Of a DNA stretch of 64,000 bases, positions 1 through 7,490 are shown piece by piece. Both the position numbers and the translations under genes were made by a program. Numbering within the stretch: the first letter of the stretch is position 1; the number at the start of each line of letters is the position of its first letter. This stretch comes from Rubinisphaera margarita (GTDB lineage Bacteria > Planctomycetota > Planctomycetia > Planctomycetales > Planctomycetaceae): assembly GCF_022267515.1 (NCBI RefSeq), contig NZ_JAKFGB010000020.1:1-64000 (forward strand). The letters are read 5' to 3'. Below the pieces are notes generated by a model. That model saw only the letters and a program-made list of their open reading frames with translations. It had not been told where the DNA came from and ran no database searches.

Positions 1-484
1 TGGCTCAGACGCGTGCGTCTGAGTGGCGCAGCCACAAGAGGTCGCTGACCGGCGTTCAGTAGGCTTTATCACAACCTTTGTCATCGAAGACTGTAGCTTC
101 CATTCAGCGCTGGACAGCTTCTTCCTGTGACTTCGTCACCCAGACGCACGCGTCTAGGCCAACCCTGTTCGCCCGGTTCTGGCGTCTCTCCGGGGCTGGA
201 CCGGGAAAATCGCTTCAAGCGGCATATCCTGAATAACCGATACAGTCGATAGCGCAGACTTCAGCGAGCGTGATTCGTTGCCGCTGAAGTCCTGCCTGTA
301 GATCAGGCCGCGGGGTCGGTTGGGGGATCAGCCGTTACGCGTTTCCGCTGATGAAGAAGTCATTGGACTGATCCAGCGGACTGACAAAACTGGGGATGTG
401 GGCGAAACAGCTGCGGAATACGCAGAGACGCAGACGGTCTGCCAGCTCGACAGACGGTGCTTCGTGGTTCGCAAGGGGACTGTC
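1..484. other. Gene-free left end with inverted repeats
   Basis: I see no convincing coding region here. The visible structure is a pair of inverted 14-base arms and a small hairpin, described separately. The region also holds the ribosome binding site for the gene starting at 485. An open frame extends upstream from that gene to about 320, but its first 55 codons look non-coding and lack a signal sequence. Confidence 0.6.
8..154. repeat. Inverted repeat pair of GACGCGTGCGTCTG-type arms
   Basis: GACGCGTGCGTCTG at 8-21 recurs as its exact reverse complement at 141-154. Each arm is itself nearly palindromic (AGACGC/GCGTCT), and a GTGAC-TTC-GTCAC hairpin sits at 127-139. The compact structure suggests an intergenic repeat or the end of a transcription unit lying to the left. 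No U-rich tract follows, so I do not call a terminator. Confidence 0.5.
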
Positions 485-2077
485 ATGAGACGGGTAACAA
501 TTCTGTCTGCACTGGGGGCGATCATCAGCCTCTGGGCGCCGCTCACGGCCTGTCAGGCTGACGACCCGGCGACAATCATTACAGCGCGGGACGAATTCAC
601 CATTCCGTTCCGGTACGACCAGCAGATGCTCGGTCGTCTCTCGGCTCGTGAAGTCGTACTTTCTGTCTCCGTCGATGGAGGGCGAAGCTGGAATCAGGCG
701 GCTGCTCAACCGATTGACGAGCAGGATTTTCAGTTCGAACCGACTGCGGAAGGCGAATACTGGTTCGCAGTTTCGGTGCGAGATACCGAAGGGCGTCTGC
801 ATCCCGATCCGAAGAAAACTCCGCCAGGATTGAAGGTAATTGTCGATCGCCAGAATCCGGATCTGCAGTTGAAACTGACTCGACAGAAATCAGATCGAAT
901 TGAACTGAGTTGGAAGATCCAGGAAGTTCATCCCGACATCGAGACTCTTCAGCTTGAGTACCGCAATGCCTCGGATGAAAGCTGGAAGCAGGTTTACATC
1001 GCCAAGGCCCTTTCCGGACAAACGTCCTGGAAGATGTTGCCGGGCCAGCTGCCGGAAGTCCGCGGACGAGTGTTCGATACCGCCGGGAACGTGACGCAGA
1101 CGGTCATCTCTCTGGAGAAAGAGATCGAGCCGGTCAAATCGAGAACACAGACCGTTACGGCGACAGATCCGGTCCGCGCACCGCTTTTGGAGAAGGCTTC
1201 GACCGAACCTCCCGCCATGCCGATCATCATGCCCAAAGAAACGGTGACGGTGAATCAGCCCGTTCAGCTCAACGCACCACTGAACGTGCCGGCACCGCCC
1301 CAGGGGCTACCGACGCCGACGCCGGTTGAACCCCGTTCGGAAACTTCGCTGGCACCCGCCCAGGAATGGAGTCAGAAGCATCCGGGGCAGTTGCCCCAGG
1401 TTTCCTACGACGAGAACGCACTTCCCGCTGAAGTGCTCGATCTGCAGGAAACACGCACTCGCCACGTCAACGCTCATCAGTTCCAGATCGACTATCAGGT
1501 CGCTGGGGTGGGGCCTTCCGGGGTCGGAGCCGTGGAACTGTTCATTACCCAGGACAACGGCGCTCAATGGTGGCGGTATGGGGTCGACCCGGATCTGAAA
1601 AGTCCGATGGAAGTCAGCGTGCCGGAAGATGGACGCTACGGGTTTCACTTCCGGATTCACAGCGGAGTCGGAAACGCCGAAGCTCCGCCGCAGCCGGGAC
1701 GGGCTCCGCAGATCGATGTCATCGTCGATTCTCAGGCGCCCAAGCTGCATCTGGTTCGCAGCTATCAGGGGCACGGACCGCACATCAATCAGCTGACCGT
1801 GCAATGGCAGCTGGAAGATGAGTATCCGTCGGCCAAACCGGTCGCTTTGTATTACTCGGGTAATCCGACAGGACCGTGGCAGCAGATTGATGGCGGGATT
1901 CGGAACACCGGAAGTTACACCTTCCGTCTGCCCAATCACGCTCCCACACGGATGTACCTCCGCATGGTCGCGACCGATAGTGCCGGGAATGCGTCTGAAC
2001 AGATTACGCGGGAGCCGCTGCTGATCGACCTGTCGCGTCCGACGGCTCGAGTGATCACGATCGACGCGATTCGCTAA
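485..2077 (+). CDS. Secreted protein with duplicated Ig-like modules
   Basis: No named family recognised. With the start at 485, preceded by AAGGGGA, the 530-residue product opens with a signal peptide (MRRVTILSALGAIISLWAP, then AxA-like DAC/QA region), so it is probably periplasmic or surface-located. The N-terminal part (about 30-240) and the C-terminal part (about 330-525) share a layout: a 'DGG.SW' or 'DNGAQWW' strand, a 'GxYxFxxxxR' strand, then 'VIVDxQxPxLxL' and a second beta module ending in 'DTAGN' or 'DSAGN'. That indicates a duplicated pair of fibronectin/Ig-like folds joined by a Pro-rich linker (about 250-325). It converges with the minus-strand gene ending at 2090, 12 bases away. 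A longer frame begins at 320 but is unlikely. Role unknown; binding or structural is inference. Confidence 0.75.
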   Translation: MRRVTILSALGAIISLWAPLTACQADDPATIITARDEFTIPFRYDQQMLGRLSAREVVLSVSVDGGRSWNQAAAQPIDEQDFQFEPTAEGEYWFAVSVRDTEGRLHPDPKKTPPGLKVIVDRQNPDLQLKLTRQKSDRIELSWKIQEVHPDIETLQLEYRNASDESWKQVYIAKALSGQTSWKMLPGQLPEVRGRVFDTAGNVTQTVISLEKEIEPVKSRTQTVTATDPVRAPLLEKASTEPPAMPIIMPKETVTVNQPVQLNAPLNVPAPPQGLPTPTPVEPRSETSLAPAQEWSQKHPGQLPQVSYDENALPAEVLDLQETRTRHVNAHQFQIDYQVAGVGPSGVGAVELFITQDNGAQWWRYGVDPDLKSPMEVSVPEDGRYGFHFRIHSGVGNAEAPPQPGRAPQIDVIVDSQAPKLHLVRSYQGHGPHINQLTVQWQLEDEYPSAKPVALYYSGNPTGPWQQIDGGIRNTGSYTFRLPNHAPTRMYLRMVATDSAGNASEQITREPLLIDLSRPTARVITIDAIR

Positions 2078-2089
2078 CGCGACGCAGAC

Positions 2090-2500
2090 TCAGACGGCCT
2101 TCTTCAGTTCCTGCTGCCCGCGTTCCATGAGTGACCGCAGATCTCGGCAGCAGGTCTGCATCGAAAGCACAGCCTGCTGGAAATTCGTGTGCGTCGACGC
2201 TTCCGGAGCATCGACCGCGAACTGACGTGTCGCCTTTTCGAGCTTGCCGATCTTCTTGCTCAGCATTTTGAAGTAAGCCGCCGGATCGTCGACCCGCGTT
2301 TCCAGTGCCCGCGATGTGTCGAACACGCTGCGGGCGATTCCCATCAGCTCGGGAAAATCTTCGGATTCGTCGGAGTGCTTGACGAACGTCCGGACCATCC
2401 ACGCATGAGCCATGACCATCTGGCAGTCGTGGACCAGCTCTTCCAGAAGAGAAACGTCGTTCTCCGGCGCGGCGGTATCGTTCTCGATCTGCTCGTTCAT
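2090..2500 (-). CDS. Small conserved-looking helical protein, unknown function
   Basis: A 136-residue soluble protein, not recognised. It looks largely alpha-helical, with an acidic N-terminus and a Lys-rich C-terminal end (ELKKAV), and has no signal peptide or membrane segment. Two cysteines (CCRD) lie near the C-terminus. It is the third gene of a minus-strand run: Ser/Thr kinase, apt, then this gene, with a 28-base gap after apt. Co-transcription is therefore likely, and a link to kinase signalling or purine salvage is possible but unproven. The coding call rests on operon position and sensible amino-acid composition. Confidence 0.65.
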   Translation of the reverse strand: MNEQIENDTAAPENDVSLLEELVHDCQMVMAHAWMVRTFVKHSDESEDFPELMGIARSVFDTSRALETRVDDPAAYFKMLSKKIGKLEKATRQFAVDAPEASTHTNFQQAVLSMQTCCRDLRSLMERGQQELKKAV

Positions 2501-2528
2501 ACGTTCTTTCAGATTTTCGATCTACGAC

Positions 2529-3068
2529 CTACGGGTTCTCGTCCTGATAGTGGATCAGACTGCAGACGTCGTAGTCGGCGAGATGCCGACGTCCATCCAG
2601 GAAGTCGAGTTCAATCAGGAAGCCGCAGCCGACGACCTCGGCTCCGCATTGCTCGGCCAGTTTGGCACAGGCCTGAATCGTCCCGCCGGTGGCGAGTAGA
2701 TCGTCGATGAGCAGCACTTTGTCGCCTTCGTCGACGGCATCGATATGGATTTCGAGGCAGTCGGTTCCGTACTCCAGTTCGTAGTGGAAGGCGTGCGTAT
2801 CGAACGGCAGCTTCTTCGGCTTGCGGACTGGAATGAAGGAGACGTCGAGCTCCATGGCGAGCGGAGCGGCGAAGATGAAGCCCCGTGCTTCGGCGGCCAT
2901 GATCTTTGTGACCCCGGAGTCCCGGAAGTGATCGGCAAACTGCCGAACGCTTTCCCGCATCGCACCCGCATTGGCGAGTAGCGGAGTGATGTCGCGAAAC
3001 ATGATTCCCGGCTTGGGAAAGTTCGGGACCGAACGGATGTATTGTTTCAGATCAAGAGTCGCCGTCAT
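2529..3068 (-). CDS. apt: Adenine phosphoribosyltransferase
   Basis: Salvages adenine with PRPP to give AMP and pyrophosphate in the cytoplasm. The 179-residue length is typical. Family signatures are visible: 'FPKPGIMFRDITPLL' near residue 17, 'AAEARGFIFAAPLA' near 60, and the PRPP-binding loop 'VLLIDDLLATGGT' at about 117-129. Its ATG overlaps the stop of the upstream kinase gene by four bases (ATGA), so it is probably translationally coupled, and no separate ribosome binding site is obvious. Being downstream of a receptor-like kinase is unusual for apt, although co-transcription does not prove a shared function. Identification is secure. Confidence 0.95.
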   Translation of the reverse strand: MTATLDLKQYIRSVPNFPKPGIMFRDITPLLANAGAMRESVRQFADHFRDSGVTKIMAAEARGFIFAAPLAMELDVSFIPVRKPKKLPFDTHAFHYELEYGTDCLEIHIDAVDEGDKVLLIDDLLATGGTIQACAKLAEQCGAEVVGCGFLIELDFLDGRRHLADYDVCSLIHYQDENP

Positions 3069-4735
3069 TGAGTAGAGCTTTCTGTATTTCGCAGCAGCTG
3101 GCGAGCTGCATCCACTTCATTTTGAGAGGTCGAGTCCCCATCATACAGTTCGATCAGGCTTCGCAAAATTGAACGGGCTTCTTCATTCTGGCCCTTCTTC
3201 AGCATTTCACGAGCTCGCATCAAAGCCGTCGAGGCTAACGGGCGGGAGTCGCTCGATTGAAGCGTCTCGTCAACCTGTAGCGAAAGGTCATCGAGGATCT
3301 CCCCAATCGCCCGGCGGAGTTCCGTATGATCGTTGTCCCCTTCGAGTAACCCGTACAGGTTACGCAGAACCTGTTCGGCTGCGACGCGGTCGCCGAGCTT
3401 GTAGTACTCGCCGGCCATGCGGAGAAACCGCTGGGCGTCTGTGACGCCATGCACCCGTTTTCGGCTCAAACGCGTGACGCCGAAGTCCTGCTTCAGTTCT
3501 TCAACCAAAATCTCTGAAAGCATCGGGCTGACTTCCGCTTCCCAGCGATCGGGGTCTTCTTCGATCAGAGGGGCGAGAAACTCATCCCGCGCTTCCGGCC
3601 AGTAGATCGTTCCCTTGTCGAACAGCTCCTGACCGCGGGCGAATCTCTCTTCAGGCGAGAGCTGTTGCTGTTGGAACCAGTACACACCGCCGGCGATCAC
3701 GGCGATCAGAAGCAGGATCAGGACCCAGGTATTATCAAAGTAACGGGCCAGGGCGGATCCGGACTCGGCTCGCTCGATCTCGGCTCGAATGAGATCCCGC
3801 ATCAGCGTCCCGCCGACCGCGTTGGGATCTTCTGTTCCAGCGACTATCGTCTCGGCCGTGCCGTCCAGAATGTTGCCAGCCGTGTCATCGGGCAGCGTAC
3901 CGGAAATCGACAGGTCGACTTTCTTCAGGATCTCCTTGAGCCGCAGCGACAGGACGTAAGTATCCGGATACCGTTTGTCGGGATCTTTCTCCAGGCACTG
4001 GCAGACCACATCATCCAGCCAGTGAGGAATGTCCGGAACGTAGGTACGGGGCCGGTCGAACTGTCCGAAGCGATGCTTCTGGATCACCTCCATGGAAGTC
4101 TGACCGCTGAAGGGAGGACGAGCTGTAAGCATCGCGTACATCACCGCTCCCAGCGAATAGATGTCGCTCTTTTTGGTGGCCCGGCGTCCCTGCGCCTGTT
4201 CCGGCGACATGTATTCCGCCGTCCCGATAATCCCGCCCGTTTTGGTCAGGCGTGACGAAGCGAATACCTGGGCGACGCCGAAGTCGAGCAGCTTGATGTT
4301 CTCGTCGGGTGTAATCAGCAGATTGGATGGCTTGAGATCACGATGGATGACCCCGGCGTCGTGTGCGGACTTGAGTGCCTGGCAGATCTGAATCGCGAGT
4401 TCAATCACAGTCCGCCAGGGAATGCGACCCTGATCGCGAATGTACTGGTTAAGCGTCACCCCTTCGACGTACTCCATGGCGTAGTAGTACGTCTCGCTGT
4501 CATCGACGCCGCTTTCGTAGATCTCGACGATGTGCGGGTTCGAAACCGACTGCATCGCTTCGATTTCCCGGGTGAATCGCAGGACGAACCCTTCCTCGCG
4601 GGCCAGCGAAGCGGGCAGGACCTTCACCGCGGCAACGCGATCGCTCTCGACATGGCGGCCCAGATAGACGGTTCCCATGCCACCGGATCCGATTTTGCGT
4701 TCAATCTGATACGGGCCGACCTGGTCTGGAATCAC
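3065..4735 (-). CDS. PknB-like membrane Ser/Thr protein kinase
   Basis: A 556-residue eukaryotic-type kinase. The N-terminal kinase domain (about 8-265) has the glycine loop GSGGMG, the VAIK-type lysine in 'AAVKVLP', the catalytic 'HRDLKPSN', DFG, and 'YMSPEQA' in the activation/P+1 region, so it should be active. A Thr/Ser/Asp-rich juxtamembrane stretch leads to one transmembrane helix (about 334-352, 'TWVLILLLIAVIAGGVYWF'). The C-terminal part is a helical, TPR-like region of about 200 residues, presumably extracytoplasmic, instead of PASTA repeats. It is the first gene of the kinase-apt-small protein run and overlaps apt by four bases. Ligand and substrates are unknown. Confidence 0.92.
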   Translation of the reverse strand: MIPDQVGPYQIERKIGSGGMGTVYLGRHVESDRVAAVKVLPASLAREEGFVLRFTREIEAMQSVSNPHIVEIYESGVDDSETYYYAMEYVEGVTLNQYIRDQGRIPWRTVIELAIQICQALKSAHDAGVIHRDLKPSNLLITPDENIKLLDFGVAQVFASSRLTKTGGIIGTAEYMSPEQAQGRRATKKSDIYSLGAVMYAMLTARPPFSGQTSMEVIQKHRFGQFDRPRTYVPDIPHWLDDVVCQCLEKDPDKRYPDTYVLSLRLKEILKKVDLSISGTLPDDTAGNILDGTAETIVAGTEDPNAVGGTLMRDLIRAEIERAESGSALARYFDNTWVLILLLIAVIAGGVYWFQQQQLSPEERFARGQELFDKGTIYWPEARDEFLAPLIEEDPDRWEAEVSPMLSEILVEELKQDFGVTRLSRKRVHGVTDAQRFLRMAGEYYKLGDRVAAEQVLRNLYGLLEGDNDHTELRRAIGEILDDLSLQVDETLQSSDSRPLASTALMRAREMLKKGQNEEARSILRSLIELYDGDSTSQNEVDAARQLLRNTESSTQ

Positions 4736-4896
4736 GATTCACCTGGGGGATACGCTGAAATGTGCGAGAAGGAATCAGGTCAGTCTGGCCGAAACACCAA
4801 CTGAATTCAATCAGAGCGAAAGTCGACGCGCTCGCACGCCCCAGTTATGATCGATCGCTCACCAACGACGACCCGGGTTCAACCGAGGAGACACCA

Positions 4897-6531
4897 ATGA
4901 TACGGACGAACGTTCTGCTCACGTTCCTGTGTGTGATCGTGCCGATGCTTCACGTTGGCACCGTACTGGAAGCGGCTGAAGGACAGCCGAACATTCTCTG
5001 GATCACCTGCGAAGATATGAGCGCCCGTCTGTCCTTTTACGGAGACGACACGGTCAAGACGCCGCGACTCGATGAGCTCGCCAGTCAGTCGGTTCGCTAC
5101 AACCACTGCTACGGGACTTACGGCGTCTGTGCTCCGAACCGCCATACGCTCATCATGGGGATGTATCCCAGTACGACCGGCGCGATGGCGATGCGGACCT
5201 GGAAACGGACTTCCGCTTTGCACCTGATCAAGGATCCCGAACTTCTGGCTATTCCGACTTACGAAGCGACTCCGCCCGCCGGAGCGAAATGTTTCACGGA
5301 GTATCTGCGAGCCAACGGCTATTACTGCTCCAACAACTCGAAAACCGACTATCAGTTCCGGACGCCGATCACGGCTTGGGACGATTCGAGCAAGAAGGCT
5401 CACTGGCGCAATCGGCCGGATGATCAGACGCCATTTTTCTCGGTCTTCAACTTCACGATCACTCACGAAAGCAAAGTCCACAAACAGTCGTCGCCCACTG
5501 TGGTTGACCCGGCGGGTGTCGAGCTTCCTCCGTACTATCCGGATACGCCGATCATCCGCCGCGATCTCGCCCGGCACTACGACAACATCATTGCCCTGGA
5601 CGCTCAAGTGGGGGAAGTGCTCGATCAGCTCGAAGAGGACGGGCTTGCCGACGACACGATCGTGTTCTTTTTCAGCGATCACGGCGACGGGCTTCCCCGA
5701 GCCAAACGCTGGGTGTATGACTCCGGCATTCATGTGCCGCTGCTCGTACGGTATCCCGATGGAAAGAAAGCCGGCACCACGAACGATGATCTGGTGAGCT
5801 TCGTCGACTTCGCGCCGACAGTGCTGTCGCTGGCCGGGATCTCGCTGCCGGCTCATATGCAGGGAACCGCGTTTCTTGGTCCGGCCGCCGGCAAGAAGCG
5901 GGAGTACATCTTCGCGTTCCGGGATCGCATGGATCCGGCGACCGAGCGAATTCGAGCCGTCCGCGACCATCGCTTCAAATACGTGCGGAACTATCGGCCA
6001 GATCTTCCTTACATCGCATTTCAGCCGTATCGCGATCTGATGGAACTGATGCAGGAGATTCACCGGCTGAACCGGGAAGGAACGCTAACCGAAGATCAGT
6101 GGCAGTTCACGGCTCAGTACAAGCCGCTCGAAGAGTTCTACGATACCGAGAATGATCCCCACGAGATTCACAATCTCGCCGGAGATCCGAAATGGTTTTC
6201 AGAAATGGCACGACTGAGAGAAGCTCACGAAAGGTTCTTTCGCATGCTCGGCGATCTGGGAGAACTCCCCGAGACCGAGCTGGTGAAGCACCTGTGGCCG
6301 CCCGATGGCGAGCAGCCCGAAACCGCCGTTCCCGTCATCCGGCAACAGGGCGACGAGGTGCAGGTCAGCTGCGATACCGAAGGAGCTTCTATCGCATTCC
6401 GCCGCCCGAATGACAAGAACTGGCAGCTCTACGTCGAACCGTTCACCGCACCGGCAGGCACGATCGTCAAAGCACAGGCCATTCGTCTGGGCTGGAAGCC
6501 GAGCCCGACCGTGGAGCACAAAATGCAGTAA
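4897..6531 (+). CDS. Secreted sulfatase, heparan N-sulfatase-like, with C-terminal beta domain
   Basis: An arylsulfatase-superfamily enzyme that hydrolyses sulfate esters or sulfamates, probably on polysaccharides outside the cytoplasm. The start at 4897 follows CGAGGAG and gives a signal peptide ('LLTFLCVIVPMLHVGTVLEAAEG'). Metal-ligand motif 'ITCEDMS' and the formylglycine motif C-A-P-N-R (Cys78) are present; Asn replaces the usual Ser before Arg. 'FFSDHGDGLPRAKRW' and 'GIHVP' supply the remaining active-site residues. 'LWITCEDMS' resembles the SGSH-like group, which is inference from motif memory. The last 80 residues ('EGASIAFRRPNDKNWQLY') look like the small beta domain found at the end of some hexosaminidases. 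It converges with the FHA-like gene. Confidence 0.92.
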   Translation: MIRTNVLLTFLCVIVPMLHVGTVLEAAEGQPNILWITCEDMSARLSFYGDDTVKTPRLDELASQSVRYNHCYGTYGVCAPNRHTLIMGMYPSTTGAMAMRTWKRTSALHLIKDPELLAIPTYEATPPAGAKCFTEYLRANGYYCSNNSKTDYQFRTPITAWDDSSKKAHWRNRPDDQTPFFSVFNFTITHESKVHKQSSPTVVDPAGVELPPYYPDTPIIRRDLARHYDNIIALDAQVGEVLDQLEEDGLADDTIVFFFSDHGDGLPRAKRWVYDSGIHVPLLVRYPDGKKAGTTNDDLVSFVDFAPTVLSLAGISLPAHMQGTAFLGPAAGKKREYIFAFRDRMDPATERIRAVRDHRFKYVRNYRPDLPYIAFQPYRDLMELMQEIHRLNREGTLTEDQWQFTAQYKPLEEFYDTENDPHEIHNLAGDPKWFSEMARLREAHERFFRMLGDLGELPETELVKHLWPPDGEQPETAVPVIRQQGDEVQVSCDTEGASIAFRRPNDKNWQLYVEPFTAPAGTIVKAQAIRLGWKPSPTVEHKMQ

Positions 6532-6582
6532 CCCCCCGGGAGAATTCTCCAATTGAGGTTAGCCACCGGATGCCGGCAGCTG

Positions 6583-7140
6583 TTATGCACTCAGGCGGTT
6601 CGGACCGCTTTGATCCCCTTCCGGGAATTCGAGCGTGTAGCCGTGTTCGAGATCGTCGTAGTGGTCGAGCTCATCGAGGAGCTTGAGTTCCTGTTCGATC
6701 TTGTCGACCAGCTGAGCAGCCGTCAGCTCCTGCAGCTTCTTCGATTCCAGTTGATTCGGCACGACGGACTGATCCAGTTTCGTGCGTTCGCTGCGTGGTG
6801 AAATTGAGTCGGTCGCGCGGAGCTCGTGTTCGACCTCGGCCATCAGGTACTCGAACCGGTAAGTGCCGATCTGGAACTGGTCTCCAGGACGCAACACGGC
6901 CTTGCGGGTGGCTCCTCCGTTGACGAGCAAAGTCGGCTCGGGGTGCATCGCTTCGATGAGGTGCCCGTCGGCTTCCGGCGTGATCATGCCGAACATCATC
7001 GGGATCTCGCCAGCCGAAAGCTGCAGATGGCAGGTGCTTCCGGCTCCGATGAGATACTGTTCCACATCCAGTGCCCGGACCGGAAACTGTGTCTTACCAC
7101 GTACGATTCGAAGTACCGGCTTGTTGATCCGCATCTTCAT
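6583..7140 (-). CDS. FHA-domain-like protein
   Basis: A 185-residue cytoplasmic protein from an ATG at 7138-7140, preceded by CAGGAT; an upstream frame continues to 7278 but looks non-coding. Residues about 8-95 fit a forkhead-associated fold: 'YLIGAGSTCHLQL', 'HLIEA', 'LLVNGG' and 'LRPGDQFQIGTYRFEYLM'. FHA domains bind phosphothreonine, so a partnership with the Ser/Thr kinases in this window is possible. The canonical GR...S...H pattern is degraded (GAGSTCHL), so phosphopeptide binding is uncertain. The C-terminal 70 residues are charged and probably helical. It converges with the sulfatase gene and is divergent from the TPR-sulfotransferase gene. Confidence 0.7.
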   Translation of the reverse strand: MKMRINKPVLRIVRGKTQFPVRALDVEQYLIGAGSTCHLQLSAGEIPMMFGMITPEADGHLIEAMHPEPTLLVNGGATRKAVLRPGDQFQIGTYRFEYLMAEVEHELRATDSISPRSERTKLDQSVVPNQLESKKLQELTAAQLVDKIEQELKLLDELDHYDDLEHGYTLEFPEGDQSGPNRLSA

Positions 7141-7490
7141 GTCAGCATCCTGCTTAAGTCTCGATCCGTCGGTCGTTCGCCTTCGTCCTGCGAACGCAGC
7201 GGGCGTACCTCTGCCCATTCTGATATATCGACCTGGCAATCGTCGAATCTCAGAGAGGCTGCCAATCTTACTCAGCAAATTCAGAACGCCTCAATCGCAA
7301 TTCAATCAGGGGTAGTGGGGCGGACAGGTGGGGTGGGGGTAATGCGCAATCTGGAAAGGATTGCATTGTGAAGAAATATCGATTGCGTCGAGAATGCGCT
7401 TCATATCGATTCTTCCGGTCGCCGATCTAATTCACAGGTACTCGTGCGCCCCCGTTCCGATTTGACCGGTCTTTCTTTCCGAAGCTACTT
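7141..7490. other. Divergent intergenic region, 350 bases
   Basis: Separates the minus-strand FHA-like gene from the plus-strand glycan/flagellar run, so it should hold both promoters. The stretch at 7360-7400 is AT-richer than its surroundings, but I cannot fit a convincing -35/-10 pair. I see no RNA gene or clear repeat. Confidence 0.5.

Noticed and set aside
6539..6550. GGAGAATTCTCC, a perfect 12-base palindrome after the sulfatase gene
   Set aside because: It has no loop and no T-run, so it is a poor terminator; a short palindrome can occur by chance and no second copy was seen.
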